Shown: positions 16,967 to 26,818, counted from the stretch's first letter. The stretch: DNA of 64,000 nucleotides from Flavobacterium quisquiliarum (GCF_019308285.1 NZ_WWEM01000017.1:124001-188000); one strand, 5' to 3'. Numbers and translations are program-made. Notes: a model not told the origin generated them from the sequence alone.

Positions 16967-17518
16967 ATGATAAAAAACTACCTATTCTTAATTCTTTTCA
17001 TTCTTTTTGTCAATGCTATTCAAGCGCAAGATGATGCTCCCGTTTCTGTAGCAAAACATCAATTTAAAATTAATCCTATACTTTCTCCAGGCTTTGTTTA
17101 TGAGCATGGATTTTCTACAAAAAATACACTTTATTCAGAAGCTAGTGTTATAATTGGTTATCGTCACAATAGTTTTTATGATGAATCAACTTGGTATTTT
17201 GTTCCAAGAATTACTGAACAATTTAGACATTATTATAATTTAGAGAAAAGAGCTGCAAAAGGAAAAAGAACAGCTCATAATTCAGGAAACTTTGTTGCAT
17301 TGTATGCTGATTATAGTTTTCAATCTATTTCTACCAATAAGTTGTTTAGCGAATATTGTCCTTCTTTTACAGTTGGTCCAGTTTGGGGAATTCAAAGAAC
17401 GTATAAAAGAAAATTGAATATCGATCTAAATTTAGGTCTGGGAGTTGCTACGGACAGGAATGAAACGGAAGTAGTTCCAATTGGAAACTTTTCATTAGGC
17501 TGGATTATTGGAAAATAA
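16967..17518 (+). CDS. Small secreted beta-barrel-like protein
   Basis: The protein has 183 residues with signal peptide MIKNYLFLILFILFVNAIQA, cleaved near AQDD. Alternating aromatic/polar strands follow (NTLYSEASVIIGYRH, FTVGPVWGIQRTYKR, IDLNLGLGVATDR), ending GNFSLGWIIGK, as in small outer-membrane barrels. No family is recognised. The next barrel-like gene starts two bases after its stop, so the pair is probably translated from one transcript and may work together. Confidence 0.7.
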   Translation: MIKNYLFLILFILFVNAIQAQDDAPVSVAKHQFKINPILSPGFVYEHGFSTKNTLYSEASVIIGYRHNSFYDESTWYFVPRITEQFRHYYNLEKRAAKGKRTAHNSGNFVALYADYSFQSISTNKLFSEYCPSFTVGPVWGIQRTYKRKLNIDLNLGLGVATDRNETEVVPIGNFSLGWIIGK

Positions 17519-17519
17519 T

Positions 17520-18167
17520 ATGAAGAAAAACTTAGTCTTTAGCTTAGTTTTTATTACTGGCTATATCAGTAATGCTCAAGAACTGCGTCCGTTTATAGGA
17601 TTAGGAGGTTTTGTGCATTTATATTCTTTTGAAAAAGATTTACAGTCATCTCCGGCAGTAAGTCTTTCTGCTGGTGCGGAATATAGACCCTTTGGTTTTT
17701 TTATGCCAGAAATTGAAGCTAATTATATGTTTGGAAAATTTAAAAGTAGAGAAGATTCTAATTCAATTGCAAATGTTTCAGATAAAACCTTTTCTACTGT
17801 AAACTTTAGTTTTAGTCCCAAAATTGCGCTGGGTGATTACAATGATAATGCATACATACAAATCTTGCCAAAATATATTTATTCAATAGTTAATGCAAAA
17901 GAAACAATAAATTCAACTAGTCAATTGGGATCTGGCGCAACAGAAAGAAGTACCTCGGTTTCACAGCATAATTTTGGGCTCGGCGTGGGAATCGTAATTA
18001 ATTTTGATACTTGGTACTCAAATACATTAGCAATTAATTTATGTTACAATACAATTAGAGTTTCGAATTCTTTTAATAAATTAAATCCAGGGACTGAACC
18101 AGTAGATAATGTTGGTGTTTACGGAATAGAATTTAAATATTACTTTGGAGTCAAAAGACTGAAATAA
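17520..18167 (+). CDS. Outer-membrane beta-barrel protein
   Basis: The protein has 215 residues from ATG 17520; I prefer this to the TTG at 17508, which overlaps the previous gene. Signal peptide MKKNLVFSLVFITGYISNAQ. The mature protein alternates beta strands and short turns (LRPFIGLGGFVHLYSF, NFSFSPKIALGDYND, HNFGLGVGIVINF), ending with an aromatic strand YGIEFKYYFGVKRLK. This fits an OmpA/OprF-like or porin-like small barrel. The role is unknown. It is coupled to the previous gene and converges on the response regulator gene. Confidence 0.75.
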   Translation: MKKNLVFSLVFITGYISNAQELRPFIGLGGFVHLYSFEKDLQSSPAVSLSAGAEYRPFGFFMPEIEANYMFGKFKSREDSNSIANVSDKTFSTVNFSFSPKIALGDYNDNAYIQILPKYIYSIVNAKETINSTSQLGSGATERSTSVSQHNFGLGVGIVINFDTWYSNTLAINLCYNTIRVSNSFNKLNPGTEPVDNVGVYGIEFKYYFGVKRLK

Positions 18168-18169
18168 AA

Positions 18170-18859
18170 CTACTCTTTATCAATTTTAAATTCTAAGCCA
18201 ATATTACGAACACTTTCAATTTTAATTTTTGGATCTGAATTGAAATATTTTCGAAGCCTACTGATAAAAACATCCATGCTTCGACCGGAGAAATAATCGT
18301 CTTTTTTCCAAACAGACATTAAGATTTGGTCTCTCTTTAGTAATTGATTATGGTTTAAGTACAAATATTCAATAAGAGAAGCTTCCATTTCTGTAAGTTG
18401 CTGCACATGATTTTTATTATTGAGAGTTAATCTTTCATTATCAAAAATATACGAACCAATTTCTATTGTATTATTTCCTTCTAAAGTCCTCTTTTGCTCA
18501 ATTCTTTTTAGGATATTCTGCAAACGCAAAACCAGTTCGTCGACTTCAAAAGGCTTTGCGATATAGTCGTCTGCGCCCAGTTTTAAGCCAATGAGTTTAT
18601 CTTCTTTTAATTTTCTAGCTGTTAGAAAAATAAAAGGAATTTCAGGATTTATTGTAATTATTTTTTCTGCCAAAGAGAATCCGTCCAATATCGGCATCAT
18701 GACATCAAAAACACAAATGTCAAAAGTTTGTTTTTTAAAATAGTCCAATGCTATTTCTCCATTTTCTGCCCAGGTTACTTCAAATTGATGTAGTTCTAAA
18801 TATTGTTTTAGAATGGTGGCAAAATCAAAATCGTCTTCAGCTAAAAGTAATTTTTTCAA
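18170..18859 (-). CDS. OmpR/PhoB-family response regulator
   Basis: The protein has 229 residues. The receiver domain has the acidic pair E8/D9-D10, the phospho-acceptor Asp52 in VFDVMMP, FLTA near residue 80 and the conserved Lys in YIAKPF. The C-terminal winged helix (about 130-226) shows the OmpR pattern LTEMEASLIEYLYLNHNQLL to VFISRLRKYF. It starts ten bases after the sensor kinase gene on the same strand, so the two form a standard two-component pair. The stimulus and targets are unknown; the divergent TonB-type barrel gene is a possible target. Confidence 0.93.
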   Translation of the reverse strand: MKKLLLAEDDFDFATILKQYLELHQFEVTWAENGEIALDYFKKQTFDICVFDVMMPILDGFSLAEKIITINPEIPFIFLTARKLKEDKLIGLKLGADDYIAKPFEVDELVLRLQNILKRIEQKRTLEGNNTIEIGSYIFDNERLTLNNKNHVQQLTEMEASLIEYLYLNHNQLLKRDQILMSVWKKDDYFSGRSMDVFISRLRKYFNSDPKIKIESVRNIGLEFKIDKE

Positions 18860-18869
18860 AATATGGAAT

Positions 18870-20228
18870 TTAAACTTTTAATAAAATAGTAAACTCGGTT
18901 CCTTTTCCTAAATCGCTCATAACACTTACAGAACCCTGATGTGCTTTTATAATTTGAGCCACATAATACAAACCTAAACCTAAACCTTTTGTGTTGTGCA
19001 GGTTTCCTTGCTCAACTCGATAAAATTTATCAAAAAGAAGGGATTGCTTGTTTTTAGCGATTCCAATTCCATCATCTTCAATGCTGATGGAAAACTGCCT
19101 TTCAATAATTTTTGTTTTGATTGTAATGGTACTGGAGCCATATTTTACAGCGTTTTCCAAAACATTTAAAAAAGCGGTTGTCAAATGAAATTTATCTAAA
19201 ACTAAAATTGTTTTCTCAGTTTGAAAATCGGTTTTAAGATTGATTTTTGGAAACGTAATTTTAAAATCATTGATAATAGAAAGCAGAAAATCTTCGGTTT
19301 CTATTTTTTCTTTTTGTAATTCAAGTTCATTTTCTGCTAGGGAATTAGCCATAACCTGATCAATTAAACTCTGTAAACGATTGTTTTGGCGTGAAATCGT
19401 ATTAACAATTGCATTGAAATTTTCTTCGTTATCACGAATGTTTTTCTGTTCTAAAATTTTTGTAGAAATTCCTAAAGTTGCCAAAGGTGTTTTCAGTTCA
19501 TGTGTGATGTTGTTGATGAAATCCGTTTTAACATCACTCACTTTCTTTTGTTTAATTAAAGCTTTTAAAGCAATAACAAAAAGTGTAATTAAAGTTAGAA
19601 TCGATAATAAAGAAAGGATCAGAATAAAGGTCATTCTTTGTAAAATAATCATTTCCCAATCAATAACCGAAACGTACATGGAATCTTCCGTCAGTAATTT
19701 ATAATTCTGATTTTCAAAAGTCCCATTCGTAATCCCAACATAGCTTCGAACCAAAAAAGCCTGATTTAAAGAATTCAGATTTCCATAAAGTTTGTTTTCA
19801 ATAAATGGTTTTTCAGAAAAAATGGTATCGTTCTTTTTTGCGTTTTGGTACAGTATAAATTTGTTCAAAACGATAGCAAAATCAATTTTGAAATACGGCA
19901 AATCTTTTTCAAATTTTCGCTGGATTTGTTGTGTTACAGCACTTTGGTATTCATTTTTCAAAACCCCGATTTTAATATCCTGTTTGGTATTTTTTCCTCT
20001 GATATAGTTTTCAGATAGACTTTTGTAAAGCGCTTCTTTTTTAGCTACTAATTCCGAATCAATATCGCTGTAATTATTGGTGATCTTACCAATTTCATTT
20101 TTGATCTGTGTATGAAACTGTGCTACTTTGTACTCATAAGCCGTTTTTACCAAATAACATTGCACTGTCATCAACACAATAAGTGCGATTACAGAAAATG
20201 AGATTAATAAATTGATTCTTTGTTTCAT
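18870..20228 (-). CDS. Membrane sensor histidine kinase
   Basis: The protein has 452 residues. TM1 is at about 8-28 (LISFSVIALIVLMTVQCYLV), with a periplasmic domain of some 165 residues and TM2 near 197-222 (LILSLLSILTLITLFVIALK). The H-box is FINNITHELKTPLATLG (phospho-His in HELKTP), the N-box NVLENAVKYG, and the ATP lid motifs are DDGIGI and GLGLGLYYV. This is the HisKA/HATPase_c layout typical of the partner of an OmpR-type regulator, which follows ten bases downstream. The periplasmic domain gives no recognisable ligand motif. Confidence 0.93.
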   Translation of the reverse strand: MKQRINLLISFSVIALIVLMTVQCYLVKTAYEYKVAQFHTQIKNEIGKITNNYSDIDSELVAKKEALYKSLSENYIRGKNTKQDIKIGVLKNEYQSAVTQQIQRKFEKDLPYFKIDFAIVLNKFILYQNAKKNDTIFSEKPFIENKLYGNLNSLNQAFLVRSYVGITNGTFENQNYKLLTEDSMYVSVIDWEMIILQRMTFILILSLLSILTLITLFVIALKALIKQKKVSDVKTDFINNITHELKTPLATLGISTKILEQKNIRDNEENFNAIVNTISRQNNRLQSLIDQVMANSLAENELELQKEKIETEDFLLSIINDFKITFPKINLKTDFQTEKTILVLDKFHLTTAFLNVLENAVKYGSSTITIKTKIIERQFSISIEDDGIGIAKNKQSLLFDKFYRVEQGNLHNTKGLGLGLYYVAQIIKAHQGSVSVMSDLGKGTEFTILLKV

Positions 20229-20300
20229 TTTTGTGTCGAATTATAGCTAACAGATAACTCTGATTGAATAAGTTTTTGAAATTATTTCTAGAAAATTTTC

Positions 20301-20363
20301 TCTCGCAGATTTAGCAAATTGAGCAGATTTTTTATCTCCTAAATCAGCTAAATCTGCGGGAGA
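20301..20363. repeat. Inverted repeat, tctcgcagat family, copy 2
   Basis: The left arm tctcgcagatttagcaaatt starts at 20301 and continues gagcagattt. The right arm aaatcagctaaatctgcggg begins at 20341. The left arm matches copy 1 (7974) closely, including the following attgagc and gattt words. It lies in the divergent gap between the sensor kinase and the TonB-type barrel gene. Confidence 0.75.
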
Positions 20364-20510
20364 TTTAAAAATCAATATGCTAATTTTCTTCGTCAAAAAT
20401 ACTGTTTTTAAAGCATAAATAGCCCGTTAACTCCGCATTAACCTCCCATTAACCTTCGTAATTGGTTTTTCAAAGCATTTTTGCATCATCATAAACCAAA
20501 ATACTATAAA

Positions 20511-22628
20511 ATGAATGTTTTTCTGCCACTAAAACTTTTAATTGCGCTTTTGCTTTTCTGTCTTTCTTTTATTGCCAATGCGCAAAATGAAACGCCAAAA
20601 GATACTATATCTAATCAGGAATTGAAAGAAGTTGTCATTGCCCAAAACAAAAAGACTTTTACCAATACGAATGGAAATATAAAAGTAGATGTTGCCAATT
20701 CTGTTTATAATTCCATTCCTAATCCGGTTGATCTGCTTTCGAAACTTCCCAATGTACAAGTGAGCGCAGACCGCGAAAGTATTTCGATTGTAGGCAAAGG
20801 AAATCCACTGATTTATATTGATAATCAAAAAGTAGGAATGAACGATTTGAACGCGTTGTCTGTTGATGATATTAAAACAATAGAGATTGTTCAGAATCCG
20901 TCTTCAAAATATGAAGCAGAAGGTCGTGCGGTGATTTTGATTACCAGAAAATTAAGCAGAAAAGAAGGTTTTAAAACGAATGTTTCGGAAACTGCTTCTT
21001 TCAAAAAAAACTATAACAATTATATGGGGTTCAATTCAAGCTTTAAAAAGAACAAACTGGAATGGAAAGCCAATTTCAATTATAACAAATTACAACCTTG
21101 GGAAAACCACAGTATTGCGTATCAAATTCCGCAGGCGAATATTGTTTCAGATTATGATGTTTCGGCTGTTACGTATAGAAAGGATTATATTTTTGGCGGA
21201 GGTTTATTTTATAAAATTAATGAGGAAGATTATTTCTCTGTGAATGTAAATGGTAAAAGACGAAGTGACACTTTTGACATCAATACCTTTACGTATAACC
21301 AAAATCAAAATGAAGAAAATAATGTTTATACGTTCAGCGATAATTCCAGTTCAAAGAATTTTATTAACTCGTTTATCAATTATTCAAAGAAAATAAAAGC
21401 GATTGATACGCAACTGTTTGTTGGTTTTCAGGGTTCCAATTTTAATCAGGATTTGTGGAGTTTAGTGCAGAATGATTTCAATGAAACGGAATTAGAATTA
21501 TCTCAGAATCGTGATCAGAAGTTTGATGTAAATGTATTTTCAGGTCGGATTGATTTAGAAAAAAAGTTTAAAAACGAATGGAACTGGGAATACGGAGGAT
21601 TGTATTCTTCTGCCAAATCTAAATCGGATTATGATGTTTTTGATTATGATAAAAATGAAAATACAACTTTCGATTATAATTTTAAAGAAGCTAATTCGGC
21701 TTTATATACACAGCTTACAGGAAAAATTAAAAAAATCAATTTCTCAGTTGGATTCAGACTTGAAAATACAAATGTCAGCGGAAAATACAGTACAGATAGC
21801 GCTTTTCTGATTGATAAAAATTATACGAATCTTTTTCCAAAAGCGCAATTTTCATTCGCAATTGACAGTACTAAAAGTATAAGCGTAGATTATGCTAAAA
21901 GTATTTCAAGACCTAATTATTCTTCTTTGAGTATGATTGCAACTTACATCAATCCGTATTTTATTTATGGAAGCAATATCAATCTGGGGCCGACTTCTAT
22001 AGATGTAATTTCAACTGTTTTTCAGTATCATGACAAATCTTTAAAACTGACTTTGTATCAAAACAAAAATCCTACTTATCAGGATTTTGTATTTGATGAT
22101 CAGAATAATGTTTTGACTTTTACTGAGAAAAACTTCCAAAAAGAATCCGGTTATAATATTGAATTTACATTGCCATTTACCTATAAATTTTGGACGAATA
22201 TGAATTCTTTAATTTTTGCAACCAATAAAATTGAAGATGAATCGGCAGTATTTAATTCTTCTAAAACTTATTTGTATTACTATTCCAATAATACATTCAG
22301 ACTTCCAAAAGATTTTACTTTCGTTTTGTCTTTTTGGGGTGCAACCAAACAAAAAGAAGGCGTTTTTGAACGAAATGCAAAACTGATTTTTGATCTATCG
22401 TTGGCTAAATCTTTTGGTAAACACTGGACTTGTACTTTGAATTATAATGATATTTTTAGAAATACTATTTATTCAGAACGTTTTACAATCAATAACATAA
22501 GTTCAAGAGCCAGATATTTGGTTGATGCCAATGAAGTTTCGATTACGCTCCGTTATTCTTTTGGAAAAATAAAAGAAAGTGAGTTTAAAGAAAAGAGCGT
22601 CAATGAGAATGAAAACAGAATCAGATAA
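20511..22628 (+). CDS. TonB-dependent-receptor-like outer-membrane barrel protein
   Basis: The protein has 705 residues from ATG 20511; the TTG at 20481 is in frame but lacks support. Signal peptide MNVFLPLKLLIALLLFCLSF ending ANAQ. A plug-like domain (about 30-140: NPVDLLSKLPNVQVSADRES, IYIDNQKVG, IETVQNPSSKYEAEG-type region) is followed by a large beta-barrel ending VSITLRYSFGK. The usual N-terminal carboxypeptidase-regulatory domain is missing, so it is a short member of the outer-membrane barrel family. It may move a substrate or act as a surface sensor. It is divergent from the two-component system, which may control it (inference). Confidence 0.85.
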   Translation: MNVFLPLKLLIALLLFCLSFIANAQNETPKDTISNQELKEVVIAQNKKTFTNTNGNIKVDVANSVYNSIPNPVDLLSKLPNVQVSADRESISIVGKGNPLIYIDNQKVGMNDLNALSVDDIKTIEIVQNPSSKYEAEGRAVILITRKLSRKEGFKTNVSETASFKKNYNNYMGFNSSFKKNKLEWKANFNYNKLQPWENHSIAYQIPQANIVSDYDVSAVTYRKDYIFGGGLFYKINEEDYFSVNVNGKRRSDTFDINTFTYNQNQNEENNVYTFSDNSSSKNFINSFINYSKKIKAIDTQLFVGFQGSNFNQDLWSLVQNDFNETELELSQNRDQKFDVNVFSGRIDLEKKFKNEWNWEYGGLYSSAKSKSDYDVFDYDKNENTTFDYNFKEANSALYTQLTGKIKKINFSVGFRLENTNVSGKYSTDSAFLIDKNYTNLFPKAQFSFAIDSTKSISVDYAKSISRPNYSSLSMIATYINPYFIYGSNINLGPTSIDVISTVFQYHDKSLKLTLYQNKNPTYQDFVFDDQNNVLTFTEKNFQKESGYNIEFTLPFTYKFWTNMNSLIFATNKIEDESAVFNSSKTYLYYYSNNTFRLPKDFTFVLSFWGATKQKEGVFERNAKLIFDLSLAKSFGKHWTCTLNYNDIFRNTIYSERFTINNISSRARYLVDANEVSITLRYSFGKIKESEFKEKSVNENENRIR

Positions 22629-22646
22629 AGAATATAAAATCCAAAA

Positions 22647-22692
22647 TTAAAATCCCAAATTCCAACTTTCAAATTGGAATTTGGGATTTTAA
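22647..22692. terminator. Bidirectional terminator, perfect 19-bp stem
   Basis: ttaaaatcccaaattccaa (22647-22665) is the exact reverse complement of 22674-22692, with an 8-base loop. The A and T tracts at the arm ends would serve both the barrel gene and the converging rsmD gene. Confidence 0.85.
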
Positions 22693-22712
22693 TATTTATA
22701 TATTAATTCAGA

Positions 22713-23318
22713 CTATCCTTCGTCTTCTTCAACAATTTTTAATGGAGATTCACCCGGAAGTTCTTCATCGTCATCTGTAGAATGTAGTTCGAAAAAACTA
22801 AAAAACGAACCGCCATAACTTTTTTGGAATGAAAAATTGCTTAAATGTTCCATTTTGGTATACTTCGAATGTTCGATAATCATCATTCCATCTTCTTCTA
22901 GCAAGCCTCTTTCAAAGACAGTCAAAACAATCTTTTCAAAAGTTGACTGATCCAATCCATAAGGTGGGTCTGCAAAAATGATATCGTAAGTCGTTTTCGC
23001 ATTATCTAAAAACTTAAAAACGTCACTTTTAGTTGCAGCGATATCAAAATCAAATTCTGATGAAACTTGTTTGATAAATTTTACACATCCAAAATCGCCA
23101 TCTACAGATGTAATTGGTGCGCTTCCGCGTGAAGCGAATTCAAAACTGATATTACCGGTTCCCGAAAATAAATCCAAAACCTTTAAGCTGTCAAAATTGA
23201 AATGATTATTCAGAACATTAAACAATGCTTCTTTACTCATATCAGTCGTTGGTCTTACAGGCAGATTTTTTGGCGGATTAATTCGGCGCCCTTTGTATTT
23301 TCCTGAAATGATTCTCAT
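22713..23318 (-). CDS. rsmD: 16S rRNA (guanine-966-N2) methyltransferase RsmD
   Basis: This SAM-dependent enzyme methylates G966 of 16S rRNA. The 201 residues start with the conserved MRIISGKYKGRRI. The SAM-binding motif is LDLFSGTGN (48-56) and the catalytic motif is DPPYG (117-121). An acidic tail (DDDEELPGESPLKIVEEDEG) extends beyond the usual end. Its ATG overlaps the stop of the DUF3822 gene upstream by four bases, so the two are translationally coupled. Confidence 0.95.
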   Translation of the reverse strand: MRIISGKYKGRRINPPKNLPVRPTTDMSKEALFNVLNNHFNFDSLKVLDLFSGTGNISFEFASRGSAPITSVDGDFGCVKFIKQVSSEFDFDIAATKSDVFKFLDNAKTTYDIIFADPPYGLDQSTFEKIVLTVFERGLLEEDGMMIIEHSKYTKMEHLSNFSFQKSYGGSFFSFFELHSTDDDEELPGESPLKIVEEDEG

Positions 23319-24136
23319 GATTGAAATAAGATATAATGTTTTTGATTTTGAGCTGTTGAAAAGCTATTTTTTTCTTTTAGTTTAGAAACATCCAAAAAAG
23401 AAATATGACGAACATATTTGTAAGCAATTTGATAAAATGGATCGTTATCAGAAATAGTTCCTAAGAATTCCAATCTGAAGCTTTCTGGATTCATACTTAA
23501 CTGTTCTGCTGTAAACAAAATGTAATAAATGAAATCCTCAGGGGTTTGATATTCAAATGAATTGAATAACAAAAGCTTCTGATTTTGAACCACTATAATT
23601 TCAAAATTCCCAGGATTAAAATTGATGACCATTTTCTTTTCGTCATCATTACGGGAATTATCCAGCAGTTTTTCGACCAAAATAGTGTTTGCATGTCTGT
23701 AATTGAAAGAACCCACATTATCAATTAGGAAATTATTAATGTTCACATACGGAATATAAACAGAATTCATTTCGTAATTTGGGATTCGGTCAAAAGTAAA
23801 AAAGTCTGTTTCAAATACTTTTTTTGTGTATTGCAGATAACTTCCCAAGTAATTTTCATCAAACAAAGCGGTTGGAACAAAAGTTGAAAGATTGTTAGTG
23901 TGAATTACCATTACATCATCGTAATTACCTTTTAATTCAGGATTTTTTTTGAATGCATCGGTAAGCAAATCTTCAATTTTTGCCGTTTTATTTGTGTTGT
24001 CAAACTGAATTTCTTTAAATGAAGTAATTACATTATTTAAAGTATCAAAACAACAATATGAAAATCCCGACAGTGAAACCTGAATAGAAAGTTTTTTGTA
24101 ATTTTTTGAAGTAATGTTGGTGTTGTGTAATGACAT
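23315..24136 (-). CDS. DUF3822-family protein
   Basis: The protein has 273 residues from the ATG at 24136 (MSLHNTNITSKNYKKLSIQV). A TTG 19 codons upstream also opens the frame but lacks support. The fold seems actin/ASKHA-like (LSIQVSLSGFSYCCFD, then VINFNPGNFEIIVVQNQKLL), as in the DUF3822 family found next to rsmD in Flavobacteria. No signal peptide is present and the function is unknown. It overlaps rsmD by four bases, which suggests a role linked to RsmD or to ribosome maturation, by context only. Confidence 0.8.
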   Translation of the reverse strand: MSLHNTNITSKNYKKLSIQVSLSGFSYCCFDTLNNVITSFKEIQFDNTNKTAKIEDLLTDAFKKNPELKGNYDDVMVIHTNNLSTFVPTALFDENYLGSYLQYTKKVFETDFFTFDRIPNYEMNSVYIPYVNINNFLIDNVGSFNYRHANTILVEKLLDNSRNDDEKKMVINFNPGNFEIIVVQNQKLLLFNSFEYQTPEDFIYYILFTAEQLSMNPESFRLEFLGTISDNDPFYQIAYKYVRHISFLDVSKLKEKNSFSTAQNQKHYILFQS

Positions 24137-24313
24137 AGTTGATTTACAATTCGTTACCTGTTTTAAATCAAGAAAGAATTTAAGCGACCACAAACTTACA
24201 AATTAAAAAGGAACAATTATAATTGCAATTTCAAAAAACAATTTGGATTTTATTTTAAAATAAGGTTAACAAAAGGTTTATTTACTTGAATTTTAGTGAT
24301 TTACTATGTTTTA

Positions 24314-24346
24314 TTGTTTAATGATTGTATGTAAGCTATATTTTTG
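24314..24346 (+). promoter_or_regulatory. Candidate promoter for the RecD-like helicase
   Basis: TTG at 24314-24316 and TATTTTTG at 24339-24346 fit TTG-N22-TAnnTTTG, about 90 bases before the ATG at 24437. The rest of the 300-base divergent gap (24137-24436) is AT-rich without other visible features. Confidence 0.4.
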
Positions 24347-24436
24347 AGTTTTAAAATTGGAGACTTTAATTGTCATTGAAATTGATTTTTGATATTGCCA
24401 TTTAAAAAAGCGACCTTTGCGATTCAAATTTTCCTT

Positions 24437-25846
24437 ATGAATTCAGCACACTTTTACGGTATTTTACAAAAACGATTTCCTTTTGCTCCAACGCTTAAAC
24501 AGGATATCTTTTTTCAAAAAATCGCTATTTTTTTAACCGAACCACAAAACGATACTATTTTTGTTTTAAAAGGATATGCCGGAACAGGAAAAACGACTGT
24601 AATCTCTACAATCGTAAATAATTTGGGTGACATTAATAAGAAATATGTTTTGCTGGCACCAACAGGACGCGCGGCAAAAGTAATTTCTAATTATTCGAAT
24701 ACAGCTGCTTTTACAATTCATAAAAAAATATATTTCCCTAAAAAATCATCGGGTGGTGGAGTAGCTTTTACTAAACAAGTCAACAAACACAAAAATACCA
24801 TTTTTATCGTCGATGAGGCTTCGATGATTTCAGATAGCACTTTAGACAGTGGTTCTCTTCTGGATGATTTAATCAACTATGTGTATTCGGGTCAAAACTG
24901 TAAAATGATTCTTTTAGGAGATACAGCACAGCTTCCTCCCGTTAATTTAGACGTAAGTCCAGCTTTAGACATTGACACTTTGGGTTCTCATTATAGTAAA
25001 GAAATCGAACACATAGAACTCGACGAAGTAATGCGTCAGGAAGAAAGTTCAGGGATTTTATATAATGCTACAGAATTACGTGAATTATTAAAAGAAAGTT
25101 TTATTACCGAATTCCGATTTAATGTAAAGAAGTTTAAAGATATTGTCCGATTAACAGACGGCTACGATATTCAGGACGCGATTAATATGGCGTACAGCAA
25201 TTACAGTATTGAAGACACGGCTTTTATTGTTCGCTCGAATAAAAGAGCCAATCAGTATAACGAACAAATCAGAAGCCGAATTTTATTTAAAGAAAGCGAA
25301 CTTTCTGTAGGCGACTTTTTGATGGTGGTAAAAAACAATTATTTCTGGCTGAAAGAAACGGATGAAGCAGGATTTATTGCCAATGGAGATATTATTGAAG
25401 TTTTAGAATTATTCGGAATCAGAGAATTATATGGATTTACATTTGCCAAAGTGAAAATTAGAATGGTGGATTATCCCAACCAAAAGCCTTTTGAAACCGT
25501 TTTGATTTTAGATACTTTAAAAAGCGAATCTCCTTCTTTAACTTACGAAGAATCGAATCGTTTGTATGAAGAAGTAATGAAGGATTATGAAGATGAAACT
25601 ACTAAATACAAGAGATTTCAAAAGGTAAAGGAAAACGAATATTTTAACGGATTGCAGGTTAAATTCTCTTACGCTATTACCTGTCATAAATCGCAGGGTG
25701 GACAATGGAATACCGTTTTTGTAGAACAGCCGTATTTACCAGACGGAATCGATCGAGATTACATCAGATGGCTTTATACGGCAATGACACGTGCTAAAAA
25801 TAAATTATATTTGATCGGTTTTAAAGACGAGAGTTTTGAAGAATAG
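24437..25846 (+). CDS. RecD-like ATP-dependent DNA helicase (SF1)
   Basis: The protein has 469 residues from ATG 24437 (MNSAHFYGIL); an upstream in-frame start at 24389 would add 16 residues of no family character. Superfamily 1 motifs: Walker A GYAGTGKTT (46-54), motif II FIVDEASMI, motif III LLGDTAQLPPV, then the UvrD-like C-terminal part with SYAITCHKSQGGQW and LYTAMTRAKNKLYLI. It resembles stand-alone RecD/TraA-type helicases of Bacteroidota, not the subunit of a RecBCD complex; no recB or recC is nearby. It is a likely 5'-3' helicase in DNA repair. Confidence 0.88.
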   Translation: MNSAHFYGILQKRFPFAPTLKQDIFFQKIAIFLTEPQNDTIFVLKGYAGTGKTTVISTIVNNLGDINKKYVLLAPTGRAAKVISNYSNTAAFTIHKKIYFPKKSSGGGVAFTKQVNKHKNTIFIVDEASMISDSTLDSGSLLDDLINYVYSGQNCKMILLGDTAQLPPVNLDVSPALDIDTLGSHYSKEIEHIELDEVMRQEESSGILYNATELRELLKESFITEFRFNVKKFKDIVRLTDGYDIQDAINMAYSNYSIEDTAFIVRSNKRANQYNEQIRSRILFKESELSVGDFLMVVKNNYFWLKETDEAGFIANGDIIEVLELFGIRELYGFTFAKVKIRMVDYPNQKPFETVLILDTLKSESPSLTYEESNRLYEEVMKDYEDETTKYKRFQKVKENEYFNGLQVKFSYAITCHKSQGGQWNTVFVEQPYLPDGIDRDYIRWLYTAMTRAKNKLYLIGFKDESFEE

Positions 25847-25854
25847 TTTTTTTT

Positions 25855-25941
25855 GCCACAGATTAAAATGATTTTCACAGATTCTTATTATTGGTTTGAA
25901 TATTTTTTACAGAAATCTTTTTAGTCCTTTTAATCTGTGGG
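25855..25941. repeat. Intergenic inverted repeat (gccacagatt type)
   Basis: gccacagattaaaatgattt (from 25855) pairs imperfectly with agtccttttaatctgtggg (25923-25941). The middle carries attttcacagattcttatta. It sits between the helicase stop and kdsB and belongs to the same broad class as the elements at 7342 and 16406. Confidence 0.65.
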
Positions 25942-25988
25942 AAAATACATTTTTAAAGTAAATTGCATAGAAAAAATAAAATATATAA

Positions 25989-26723
25989 ATGAAAATAATA
26001 GCGGTAATTCCTGCACGATATGCTTCCACACGTTTTCCTGCAAAATTGATGCAGGATTTAGGAGGTAAAACAATAATTTTAAGAACGTACGAAGCGGCAG
26101 TTTCAACAAAACTATTTGAAGATGTTTTTGTAGTAACCGATTCTGATTTAATTTTTGATGAAATTGTTTCGAATGGTGGAAAAGCAATAATGAGTATTAA
26201 AGAACACGAATCTGGAAGCGACCGAATTGCTGAAGCTATTGCAGATCTTGATGTAGATATTGTAGTAAATGTTCAGGGAGACGAGCCTTTTACAGAAGCT
26301 GAACCTTTAGCACAAGTTTTATCAGTTTTTAAAAATGATCCAGATAAAAAAGTTGATTTAGCTTCGTTAATGCGTGAAATTAAAAATGAAGACGAAATTA
26401 ATAACCCGAATAATGTAAAAGTGGTTGTAGATCAGTCACAGTTTGCTTTGTACTTTTCCCGTTCTGTAATTCCGTATCCAAGAGAGCAAAATGTTGGTGT
26501 GCGATACTTTCAGCATATCGGAATTTATGCTTTTAGAAAACAAGCTTTATTAGACTTTTATAGCCTTCCAATGAAATCTTTAGAAGCTTCTGAAAAATTA
26601 GAGCAATTACGTTATTTAGAGTTTGGAAAAAAAATTAAAATGGTCGAAACAACTCATGTTGGAATTGGAATCGATACGGCTGAAGATTTAGAAAGAGCCA
26701 GAACGATGTTGAAAGATATTTAA
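25989..26723 (+). CDS. kdsB: CMP-KDO synthetase (3-deoxy-manno-octulosonate cytidylyltransferase)
   Basis: KdsB activates KDO with CTP for lipopolysaccharide inner-core synthesis in the cytosol. The 244 residues show the family N-terminal nucleotide-binding motif [15 protein letters not shown], the [11 protein letters not shown] motif and VNVQGDEPF (metal-binding Asp). The C-terminal part has [13 protein letters not shown] and [12 protein letters not shown]. Start ATG 25989 matches the family. It converges on the E1 gene, with a strong terminator between them. Confidence 0.95.
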   Translation: MKIIAVIPARYASTRFPAKLMQDLGGKTIILRTYEAAVSTKLFEDVFVVTDSDLIFDEIVSNGGKAIMSIKEHESGSDRIAEAIADLDVDIVVNVQGDEPFTEAEPLAQVLSVFKNDPDKKVDLASLMREIKNEDEINNPNNVKVVVDQSQFALYFSRSVIPYPREQNVGVRYFQHIGIYAFRKQALLDFYSLPMKSLEASEKLEQLRYLEFGKKIKMVETTHVGIGIDTAEDLERARTMLKDI

Positions 26724-26754
26724 TTCGTGATATAGAACGTGGATGAAACGGATT

Positions 26755-26770
26755 CGCTTTCGAGAAAGCG
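26755..26770. repeat. Perfect 16-base palindrome
   Basis: cgctttcgagaaagcg is its own reverse complement. It lies in a repeat-like stretch (gatgaaacggattcg ... gcggattttt) between kdsB and the E1 gene, before the second copy of the tcatcccgagg-type repeat. Confidence 0.5.
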
Positions 26771-26818
26771 CAGTTTGAAGCGGATTTTTGTTTTATTGCA
26801 ATGGATTAATCTCATTTT

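Noticed and set aside
20481..20510. TTG start extending the TonB-type barrel protein by ten residues
   Set aside because: The added MHHHKPKYYK precedes a complete signal peptide that begins at ATG 20511.
24137..24193. TTG start for the DUF3822 gene
   Set aside because: The added 19 residues look like translated leader; ATG 24136 gives the conserved start.
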